Shown piece by piece: positions 1 to 6,700 of a DNA stretch of 14,128 nucleotides. The position numbers and the translations under genes are program-made. Below the pieces are notes generated by a model that worked only from the letters and a program-made list of their open reading frames with translations, ran no database searches and was not told where the DNA came from. How positions within the stretch are numbered: the stretch's first letter is position 1; each line of letters starts with the position of its first letter. Source of the stretch: CAYLZW01 sp964388085 (lineage in GTDB: Bacteria; Myxococcota; UBA727; CAYLZW01); contig CAYLZW010000139.1 in assembly GCA_964388085.1 (NCBI GenBank), positions 1-14,128 of the forward strand. Direction: 5' to 3'.

Positions 1-322
1 CGCTACCGCGGCGGTCAAGCCGGCGGAATGACGCCCTCTGCCGGACGCATACCCCCGTGCGCTCGCAGATGCAGCAGATGGCGGGGCAGTCTCGAGCGAG
101 CTCGCAGGAAACGTTGTCGAACGCACCCTCCCCGGAAGCGCCGGCGTCCTCGCTGTAGGGCGGGTCGTGACGGATGCCGTGCTCGCCGCAACCGGCGTCG
201 GGCGCGGGCACCGTCATTTGGACGCGGACCTGCATCCCGTCGGCGTCGACGCACGCGGCGAGCGACGCGACGAGCAGGAAGGGGAGCACGAGTACGGCGG
301 CGGTCGAGCCTTGTGCGTCCAT
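1..322 (-). CDS. Small Cys-rich lipoprotein, 3'-partial (cut by left window edge)
   Basis: The frame opens with ATG at 322-320 and stays open for 107 codons to the window edge, so the C-terminus is missing. The N-terminus is a lipoprotein signal peptide: a hydrophobic stretch (VLVLPFLLVASLAAC) ends in the lipobox L-A-A-C, with the lipidated Cys near residue 25. The mature part is short and carries a Cys-rich patch (CELARDCPAICCICERTGVC). Codons end almost always in G or C, as in the neighbouring GC-rich genes. The start lies 2 nt after the stop of the metalloprotease gene on the same strand, so the two are probably co-transcribed and translationally coupled. I recognise no family. A role beside the protease, such as inhibitor or partner, is only inference from the spacing. 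It is real as a gene, and its function is unknown. Confidence 0.72.
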   Translation of the reverse strand, partial: MDAQGSTAAVLVLPFLLVASLAACVDADGMQVRVQMTVPAPDAGCGEHGIRHDPPYSEDAGASGEGAFDNVSCELARDCPAICCICERTGVCVRQRASFRRLDRRGS

Positions 323-324
323 AG

Positions 325-2088
325 CTAGATCCCGTGATGCGCGAAAACCGCGTTGACGTTGTTTGCGATTCCCGTCCCGACGCGCCCAAGAAGCTTGACG
401 TACACATGGGTCTTGATTGCGCTGTACGTTGTGCTCGCAGGCGTCACAAGTTGCGCGTAGGCCAGGGCGATAGCCATCTCCTTCCGCGCGGTCTCGGTGC
501 TGGTCCATCCAATATCGCCGCTGCCGTTGAACGCCCCTTCGCGCGCGACCGCGCAGGTCGATTGGTTGCAATCGACGTCGTTGATTGCCTCCCAGAACGC
601 CTGCTCAAAAAAAGCACCTACATTATGGTTGAAGCCGGGGGCCCCGCAGCCGATCAACCCGTACAGCATCGGCGCTGCCCGATGGCGATCATCGCTTACC
701 TGGGATCGGCCGATCCGGTCCCAATTCGGTGCGGTATGAGGCGTTAGCCATGTTGGATCGCGTGCCATCACGAACGCCCAGCAGTCGGCGAGCGTCTCCG
801 CGATGGCGTCACTCTCATCGACCCCCATCCAGCAGACGTTGTTGAACCCGCCATATGAGTCAGCGATGTAGTGACCATACTCATGCCATATTGTTCCCGG
901 ACCAACCTGGCCTGCAGCCGACGTGATGATGATGTCGTTGGTGACGGGATTATAGCACTTGGTACCGAAACCGCAGTTGCCGCTCCCTAGCCAAACGTAG
1001 CGTATACCGGTTGATGACGTTGCCGAGACGGCAGGATAGATAGAACTTACCGCAAAATCCCGCGACTTCTTGTGTGCGTAGTACGTGTTCGCCTGGTAGC
1101 GGAAGTGTGCAGTGGATGATGTAAATTGCGGCGTCGACAATGGCGGAACGCACCGTTGATATGGCGAAGTTGCCCGAATCCACCCCGCCTTGTGCGGGCC
1201 GCCCTCATTACGCAACTGGTAAAGCCTATTCGGCGCACAGTAGTAGTCCGTATCGTACCAGCGGAGCGACCGTGTTATGTTGGCCGTGGTACCGGAATAG
1301 ACTTCGGGCTGTGAAGTTGAGGGTAGAGTCCTCCGCACAGTGGCACTCGAGTGGCCCGACGCCTGCCGTAGCAAGGATACATTGTTCAGCACCCGTCCGT
1401 CCGTGGAGAGAGTCAGTTTCCTTGCCGCATTCTTATCCTCCAGAACCAGCACGAGATCGGAGACCGCTCGGTCCCATCTCCATGAGCCAACGACACCTGG
1501 ACACCCAAGCTCAACGGCCCCGTTATGCGAGGCCGCGTCTCCCTCGTGGGAGGCCAGAGTCGCGTCGAGACAGGTCGTATGCAGCCGAATACTGAATTCG
1601 ACGGCGGCGCTATCGGTCGGCGTAGGGTCAGGCGGAGGTCGATCGAATCGAGTTCGCCCGTTGTCCCCGTGAACGCCGCCCGTCGCCGGCTCCAGCAGGA
1701 AGATGAGTTCGCCACGATCAACGACAAAGCCGTCGATCACCTGGTCGACCTCTATTACGTCTTCATCACGGAGGCGCGTGATGTGGCGGATACTAAGGCT
1801 GGAGTGGGGCGAACAAAGGAAGGCATCACACAGCGCCGAGGCCAGCTCGTCGGGGCGCGAGATCAGCGCCTCGTACCCTCCCAGGATTGCGAGCGGCTCG
1901 GGGGACACCCAGACGTCGCGCTCGCCATCTGCCGCCACGACCGTGAGTGGCTCATCGAGCAAACGCGCCGGACTAGCCGCTGCGCTGGTCGCGGTCATAG
2001 CGACAGCGCACGCCAACAGCGAACAGCGAACAGCGAACTCATTACGAACCCCGCCTATCACACCAGCATAGCCGAACCGGTTTGGCAA
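325..2088 (-). CDS. Secreted zinc metalloprotease, M4/M36-like (HEYGH) with FTP-like propeptide
   Basis: The protein is 587 aa as read from a TTG at 2088. An export signal is visible at residues 20-39 (VRCSLLACAVAMTATSAAAS). Residues about 60-140 resemble a fungalysin/thermolysin propeptide (FTP) region, with VIEVDQVIDGFVVDRGELIF followed by a G-V-x-G-D-N-G turn. The catalytic motif HEYGH is at 402-406. A likely third zinc ligand is E431 in DAIAETLAD, 25 residues after the second His, which is the gluzincin arrangement. The C-terminal part contains many Cys, consistent with secretion. Likely role: an extracellular or periplasmic endopeptidase, made as a zymogen. The start is doubtful, because neither the TTG at 2088 nor the in-frame GTG at 2061 has a convincing ribosome site. 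The best ATG plus Shine-Dalgarno (2042) is out of frame because of a heptamer repeat (see findings). The gene is visibly AT-richer than its neighbours, which suggests horizontal acquisition. Its 3' part exists again at 2797-2909. Confidence 0.85.
   Translation of the reverse strand: MPNRFGYAGVIGGVRNEFAVRCSLLACAVAMTATSAAASPARLLDEPLTVVAADGERDVWVSPEPLAILGGYEALISRPDELASALCDAFLCSPHSSLSIRHITRLRDEDVIEVDQVIDGFVVDRGELIFLLEPATGGVHGDNGRTRFDRPPPDPTPTDSAAVEFSIRLHTTCLDATLASHEGDAASHNGAVELGCPGVVGSWRWDRAVSDLVLVLEDKNAARKLTLSTDGRVLNNVSLLRQASGHSSATVRRTLPSTSQPEVYSGTTANITRSLRWYDTDYYCAPNRLYQLRNEGGPHKAGWIRATSPYQRCVPPLSTPQFTSSTAHFRYQANTYYAHKKSRDFAVSSIYPAVSATSSTGIRYVWLGSGNCGFGTKCYNPVTNDIIITSAAGQVGPGTIWHEYGHYIADSYGGFNNVCWMGVDESDAIAETLADCWAFVMARDPTWLTPHTAPNWDRIGRSQVSDDRHRAAPMLYGLIGCGAPGFNHNVGAFFEQAFWEAINDVDCNQSTCAVAREGAFNGSGDIGWTSTETARKEMAIALAYAQLVTPASTTYSAIKTHVYVKLLGRVGTGIANNVNAVFAHHGI
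397..509 (-). repeat. Duplicated 113-bp segment, parental copy inside the protease gene
   Basis: This stretch encodes the segment from TSTETARKEMAIALAYAQ to IKTHVYV near the end of the metalloprotease. It matches 2797-2909 at an offset of exactly 2400 bp, in the same orientation, with differences at only three positions (420, 438 and 462). Similarity stops abruptly at both ends. Confidence 0.95.
2015..2038. repeat. Heptanucleotide tandem repeat in the protease signal-peptide region
   Basis: Three perfect head-to-tail copies of CAGCGAA (plus strand) lie at 2017-2023, 2024-2030 and 2031-2037, with partial units on both sides that extend the periodic tract to 24 nt. On the coding strand the unit is TTCGCTG. 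It lies between an ATG with an upstream GGCGGGG (ATG at 2042-2040, GGGG at 2049-2052, 6-nt spacer) and the body of the metalloprotease frame. Seven is not a multiple of three, so gain or loss of one unit shifts the frame. Confidence 0.9.
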
Positions 2089-2315
2089 AGGAAGCTCGGG
2101 AAGGCCGGCTACTGTGCGGGCCCAACCGTCCAGCGATCGTCGTCAGCGTCGGCGCCGCGGGAACTCTGCGGACCTGTCACACGTCCGTCCATGCCCTACC
2201 CGCGCCGTTTGCGGGACGGGCTACCGGCATGAGCACGACCTCGGCGACGGCCTGTCCGCGCGACTGCAGGGAGCTCCGGCCGAAGAAGAAGGGGGGCGCG
2301 GGTAGCGGGGAGTGA
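2089..2315. other. Intergenic stretch without a supportable gene
   Basis: I see no convincing gene here. Short frames exist on both strands, but none has a recognisable product, a signal peptide or a ribosome site. The plus-strand frame that continues the downstream Cys-rich fragment is closed by TGA at 2313-2315. The promoter of the metalloprotease should lie in this stretch, but no -35/-10 pair stands out. Confidence 0.5.
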
Positions 2316-2348
2316 GACGGCGAGTTCGAGGACCACGAGGGCATCGGC

Positions 2349-2735
2349 GTGTACCCGAGCCTGCAGGAGGCCGAGATCCTCACGGTCGCGGCCGGCGAGC
2401 ACATCGAGGGCAAGGACTTCCTGGTGGCGCCCGCCTTCCTCTTCGAGGACGACGAAGGCACCGGCGAAGGCGGCGTAGGCGCCGGCTGCACGGACTCGCT
2501 CGACTGCGAAGGCGGCCTCTACTGCGAGCCCGCCTTCGACGGCGGCTACTGCACGCGCGACTGCTCCGGCGGCCCCGACCTGTGCCCGAGCGGCTCGGTG
2601 TGCTTCTGCCTCGGCGACGACGGCACGGGCGGCTGCGCCTACAGCATCTGCCTGCAGGAGTGCGCTGGGGACGACGAGTGCCGCGGCGACGAGGGGTACG
2701 TCTGCGACGTCGACGGCACCTGCTACCCGGGTTGA
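2349..2735 (+). CDS. Orphan C-terminal fragment of a Cys-rich surface protein (probable gene remnant)
   Basis: The frame is open from 2316 after an in-frame TGA, and the first usable start is GTG at 2349, preceded by GAGGG at a 7-nt distance. The product has no signal peptide and begins in the middle of what looks like a domain. Residues 1-33 (VYPSLQEAEILTVAAGEH, then EGKDFLVAP) resemble the closing strands of carboxypeptidase-regulatory/CNA-B-like beta domains, where a-G-x-x-x-x-G-x-D-F is typical. From about residue 46 a 14-Cys region follows, with repeated patterns such as C-x5-C-x5-C, and it ends in DVDGTCYPG. Such Cys-rich tails are found on exported myxobacterial proteins, so the upstream signal peptide and first domains have probably been lost. 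It is the only plus-strand coding segment in the left 13 kb, opposite to all its neighbours. It could still be expressed as a short protein, but a remnant is more likely. Confidence 0.5.
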   Translation: MYPSLQEAEILTVAAGEHIEGKDFLVAPAFLFEDDEGTGEGGVGAGCTDSLDCEGGLYCEPAFDGGYCTRDCSGGPDLCPSGSVCFCLGDDGTGGCAYSICLQECAGDDECRGDEGYVCDVDGTCYPG

Positions 2736-2796
2736 TTGACGCGATTCGCCCCCTCTGCTCAGCCCGCGTGCTCGTCGTAGCAGGGCACGTCCCATA

Positions 2797-2909
2797 GACG
2801 TACACATGGGTCTTGATTGAGCTGTACGTTGTGCTCGTAGGCGTCACAAGTTGCGCGTAGGACAGGGCGATAGCCATCTCCTTCCGCGCGGTCTCGGTGC
2901 TGGTCCATC
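2797..2909 (-). pseudogene. 113-bp remnant copy of the 3' part of the metalloprotease gene
   Basis: The sequence matches 397-509 at 110 of 113 positions. Read on the minus strand it gives TSTETARKEMAIALSYAQ and continues to IKTHVYV. The three differences change Ala to Ser, Ala to Thr and Ala to Ser. It has no start codon, signal peptide or active site, and the frame runs on into unrelated sequence after the junction near 2796. It is therefore a dead fragment, left by a partial duplication or by deletion of a second protease gene. It lies between the tail of the Cys-rich fragment and the tail of the DAG-repeat lipoprotein gene. Confidence 0.88.
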
Positions 2910-2915
2910 GACGCG

Positions 2916-2933
2916 CCCTGAGGCCGCTCAGGG
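2916..2933 (-). terminator. Candidate hairpin at the 3' end of the DAG-repeat lipoprotein gene
   Basis: CCCTGAG (2916-2922) and CTCAGGG (2927-2933) form a perfect 7-bp stem with a 4-nt GCCG loop. The stem includes the stop codon of the lipoprotein gene (2930-2928). No run of T follows on the minus strand, so it does not meet the full pattern of an intrinsic terminator. It may only protect the 3' end of the mRNA. Confidence 0.35.
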
Positions 2934-3572
2934 ATCCGTGGGGGGCTCGCGGATGCACACCTGCCCGACGAAGGCGATGTTGGAGCACACCGGCAGCGCG
3001 CCGGTGCAGTCGGCTTCGCTCGCGCACTCGGCCGAGCAGTAGAAGTCGCCGTCTGGGCCGTCTGGGCCCTCGAGGCAGAGCGCGGAGGCGCAGTCGTCGC
3101 CGCTCTCGCACGTGTCGATGCCGTTCATGCCCGTCCCGCGCGCGCCCTCGCGGCAGAAGCAGCCCTCGACCGCGTCACACTCGCAGCGCTCGTCCGCCTG
3201 GCAGTCGCTGTTGAAGGAGCACTCGACCGCGACGGGGCCCGCGTCGTGTCCGGCGTCTTGCAGTCCGGCGTCGTCTTGCTGTCCGGCGTCTTGCCGTCCG
3301 GCGTCTTGCTGTCCGGCGTCTTGCTGTCCGGCGTCGTGCTGTCCGGCGTCTTGCCGTCCGGCGTCTTGCCGTCCGGCGTCTTGCGGTCCGGCGTCTTGCG
3401 GTCCGGCGTCTTGCTGTCCGGCGTCTTGCCGTCCGGCGTCTTGCTGTCCGGCGTCTTGCTGTCCGGCGTCGGTGCCGTCAGGGGCGGGGGGGCAGCCGAT
3501 GAGCAGCGTGAGCGCGCACGCGAGCGGAAGGAGGAGCGGCAGGCGGGACGAAAGGGGGAGGTTCTCAAGCAT
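2928..3572 (-). CDS. Outer-surface lipoprotein with DAG-pentapeptide linker and 14-Cys domain
   Basis: The protein is 214 aa. Residues 1-27 form a lipoprotein signal peptide ending in the lipobox L-I-G-C, with the lipidated Cys at 27. Residues 35-99 are 13 perfect DAGxx pentads (mostly QQ or RQ, also PQ and QH), followed by degenerate units to residue 113. This low-complexity, Asp/Gln-rich stretch is probably a flexible stalk. Residues about 116-210 form a compact domain with 14 cysteines (motifs ECSFNSDC, CECDAVEGCFC, CESGDDCASALC, CSAECASEADC), presumably all in disulfides. An in-frame TAG just upstream (3584-3582) rules out an earlier start than the ATG at 3572-3570. No strong ribosome site is seen. 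A terminator separates it from the giant gene upstream, so it needs its own promoter. The architecture is common among myxobacterial lipoproteins of unknown role, and I cannot name a ligand or activity. Confidence 0.85.
   Translation of the reverse strand: MLENLPLSSRLPLLLPLACALTLLIGCPPAPDGTDAGQQDAGQQDAGRQDAGQQDAGPQDAGPQDAGRQDAGRQDAGQHDAGQQDAGQQDAGRQDAGQQDDAGLQDAGHDAGPVAVECSFNSDCQADERCECDAVEGCFCREGARGTGMNGIDTCESGDDCASALCLEGPDGPDGDFYCSAECASEADCTGALPVCSNIAFVGQVCIREPPTDP
3234..3470 (-). repeat. 15-bp minisatellite encoding the DAGxx pentads
   Basis: Thirteen perfect-length 15-nt units (3276-3470) plus degenerate units (3234-3275) follow one another without spacers. On the plus strand the unit reads CCGGCGTCTTGCTGT with variation in the last bases. 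Length changes would stay in frame and only alter the stalk length of the lipoprotein. Confidence 0.93.
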
Positions 3573-3593
3573 GGAGCCGGCCTAGCACACTGG

Positions 3594-3643
3594 GCTACGT
3601 CTTCGGGCCCGTCGGCGGCGAGCGCCCGCACGAGGGGCTCCGC
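3594..3643 (-). repeat. Decayed copy of the 3' end of the dikinase-like gene
   Basis: Plus-strand 3594-3621 matches 10523-10550 at about 26 of 28 positions (GCTACGTCTTCGGGCCC here, GCTACGTCTCCGGGTCC there). After an 11-nt gap in this copy the match resumes with GAGGGGCTCCG, collinear with 10570-10580. In the true gene this stretch encodes EPLLRAPP to the stop TDPET. Here the frame is broken. Weaker similarity (GAGCGAAC, then GGCGxGTGxT on the minus strand) may extend it to about 3680. It lies upstream of the DAG-repeat lipoprotein, where that gene's promoter should be. Confidence 0.62.
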
Positions 3644-3683
3644 CGGTCTATCACTCGCCGTCGTCCGCGGTGTTCGCTCCACC

Positions 3684-3725
3684 AAAGGAAAGAGCGCCGA
3701 AAGCCCAGAGGCTGCCGGCGCTCTT
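3684..3725 (-). terminator. Intrinsic terminator of the giant PKD gene
   Basis: Just after the stop at 3743, the minus strand reads AAGAGCGCCG (3725-3716) and CGGCGCTCTT (3699-3690), a perfect 10-bp stem. An inner AGCC/GGCT stem with a TCTG loop lies between the arms. T-rich TCCTTT follows at 3689-3684. This is a complete rho-independent terminator. The other strand has CCCCTT after the stem, so activity in the plus direction would be weaker. Confidence 0.85.
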
Positions 3726-3742
3726 CCCCTTAGCTCAGGCCG

Positions 3743-6700
3743 TCAGCGACGCCGACGTCGTCCAAACGACCCCAGCAGTCCGCCCACGATCACCAGCGCG
3801 AACCAGGGCAACCCCTCGCTGTCGCTCTCAGCGGCGCTACACCCACACCCCGGCTCCGCTGGCACCGCGACCTCATCGCTCACCAACGCAAACCGCCCGG
3901 GGAGCGCCAACTTCAGCTCCCCATCGCTCACCTCGACGCTCCAGTAGTACGTCGTGCCTGCCGTGAGCGTGATGTCCTCCGGCGTCCACGTCGTCACACC
4001 AAGCCCCTGAGCGATGGTCTCCTCCGCCAGCGGCGCCGACAGGTCCTCCTGCTCGCTCAAGACAAATGTGTACGTGAGCGCGTCACCATCCGCGTCGATT
4101 GCGTTCGACACGCTGAAGCCCTCGGGCGGCCCGTCGAGCACGACGCCAAGCGCCGGGCTCAAAATCGCCAGGCCGTAGGGCGCGCTGTTCTCCGCATTGA
4201 CGGCAAACACCGCGTTCACCCAATCCGAGGCGAGCTCACCGTCATGCGCGCGCGCACGCCAGTAGTACACGCCGTCCTCCTCGAGGCTGGTCACCGCGAA
4301 CGTGCGATCAGCCTGCGAGCCCGAGCTCGTGGCGCCGGCGAAGGCCGGGTTGTCCGCGATCTCGAACTGGTAGGACACGACGTCACCGTCCGGATCCGTA
4401 GCCTCTCCCACCTCGAGGGTGGCGGAGCTCGACGACAGCGTCTCGTCCGCCGGCCCCACGATGCTGGGCGTCGAGGGCGCTGCGTTCTGCTCAATCACGA
4501 CCTCAGCGAGGACGTCGAAGGACGCGCCCGTGCCGTAGTCGCTGTCGAGCTCGCCATCGCTGGCGAAGGCGCGCCAGAAGTACGTGCCCTCCGCCAGCGC
4601 CTCGGGCACCGAGAAGAACGGCACCGCGCGCAGGGCGGACACGACGACGAGGTCGTCTTCCGCGAAGGTGTCCGCCGTGGCCAGCTCGAAGACGTACCAG
4701 ACGTCGTCGCCGTCCGGGTCGCTCACCGCGCGCGCCTCGAGCACGGGGCTCGAGGAGAACGCGAAGGTCGCGCCCTCGAGCGGCGTGAGCGCGTCGGGCG
4801 CCGCGGGGGCGGCGTTCTCGGCGTTCACGATGAACGAGGCTACGTCGCTCGAGGGTCCGTCCGCGAGGCCGTCGCTGGCGAAGGCGTACCACTCGTAAGC
4901 GGTGTCCTCGTCCAGCGTCGCGGCGTCGAACACGGCCTGCGTGGTGGAGGCGCCTGCGACGACGTCCTCCACGCGACCGACCTCGACGCCGCCGTCCGCC
5001 GCCGTGACGACGAAGGTGTAGGTCAGCAGCGAGCCGCGCGGGCTGGTCGCGTTCGCCACCACGAGGGTGGGCGACAGCGTGGCCACGCGGTCGTCGTTCG
5101 GCGAGATCACGACCGGAGCCGTGGGCGCCTCCGAGGCGTTCGGGTCGGTGCCCGCGAGGATCTCGTCGAGGTCGAACACGCCGTCCCCATCGGTGTCGGT
5201 GGTCGCCGCGTTCTCCGCGAGGAGCTCGCCGCCGTTCAGCTCTCGCTCCTGCGTGTCGGACACGCCGTTGCCGTTGCTGTCGATGATAGAGACCGTGACC
5301 GTGAACGAGCGCTCGGCGGTGGCGCCGTCGCTGTCGGTCACGCTGGCCACGATGACGTTGTCGCCCTCGTCCGCGTAGCCGGGCGTCCACGTGAGCGCGC
5401 CACTGAGCGCGTCGGCGCTCACGCCCGCGGGGGCCGAGACGAGGCCGTATGAGAGCGTGTCGACGCTACCGACGTCGGCGCCGGAGAGCGTCAGGCTGAG
5501 CTCATCGCCCTCGTTGACCGACTGGTCGCTCACCTCGCTGAGGGTCGGCGTCACGTTCCGCACCGTCACGGAGACGATGGCGGTCGCGAGGCTGTCACCA
5601 GCGCCCGTGTCCACCACGGACACGAGCACGCGATAGGGCATGTCGCCCGGGTTGTTCTGCGCGTAGGTCACCGTAGTCGAGCAGCCGGTCGTGCAGGTGT
5701 CCGACGGATCTGCCGGGGCCACGTCCACGTCGTCCGCGAAGTCGCCGTCACCGTTGATGTCGTACGACACGAGGTAGGGACCGGTGCCGTTCGGCGTCAC
5801 CGTCAGCGTGGTCGTGCCGCCCTCGTTCAACACCGAGGGGCTCGCCGATACGCTCACCGCCACGTTGATGTCCGTGACCGAGAAGCCCGCGCTCGTCGTC
5901 GCCGACGCCGGGGTGTTCGGCGCGTTCGCCTGGTCGCTCACCGTCACCTCGACGCTGTACGCGCCCGAGGACGCGAAGCTCGTGGTCGCCACGTTCGAGG
6001 ACTGCGGGCCCACGGCGGCCACGATCGTGTCGGCGCCGTCCTTGAACGTGAACAGGTAGCTGAGGGTGTCGTTGCCCACGTCGCTGGCGGCTGCCGAGAC
6101 CGTCACGGCGGAGCCCACCGTCACGCTCGAGGGAGCGCTCAGCGAAGCGATGACGGGCGCCACGTTGGCCACCGTCGTCGTGCCGCTGCCGTGGCCGCAA
6201 GCGCCCTCGGCGTCACACACGCGCACGGCGATCGTCTTGGCGCCGTCGCTGCCGAAGGCATAGGAGGCCGTGCCGCCGGTCGTGCTGGCGTCGTGCACAC
6301 CGTCGTTGTTGTAGTCGAAGAGGTAGGTGAGCGAATCGCCGCCAACGTCGCGGGCGTCGACCGTGATCACGCTCGCCTGGCCCTCATTCACGTTCGGGAT
6401 CGACACCGAGTCGATGCTCGGCGCCACGTTCTGCACGCGCACCAGCGCCGTGGACGTCGCCGAGCCGCCGTCGCCGTCGCTGACGGTGACGCGGGCCCGG
6501 TGCGTGCCGCTCTCCGCGTATACGCAGGTGGCGCTGCCGTCGCTGCTCGTGACGTCAGTGACGCCGTCATCGTCGCAGTCATAGGCGTAGCCGAGCGTGT
6601 CGCCCACGCCCAGGTCCGTGGCGGTCGCCTGCAGCTGCACGCTCACGCCACCTGCCAGCTCGTCCACCGGCGCGGGGGCCGGGAACGAAGCGATGACGGG

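Noticed and set aside
1525..2232. 235-codon plus-strand frame opposite the protease N-terminus
   Set aside because: No signal, motif or ribosome site, and it overlaps the protease frame, which has a clear HEYGH protease identity.
2313..2315. In-frame TGA before the Cys-rich fragment as a selenocysteine codon
   Set aside because: No SECIS-like hairpin is evident after it, the upstream frame has no recognisable protein, and a truncation explains it more simply.
3234..3470. Possible CRISPR array
   Set aside because: Units are 15 bp, contiguous, without spacers, and keep a coding frame (DAGxx). It is a coding minisatellite.
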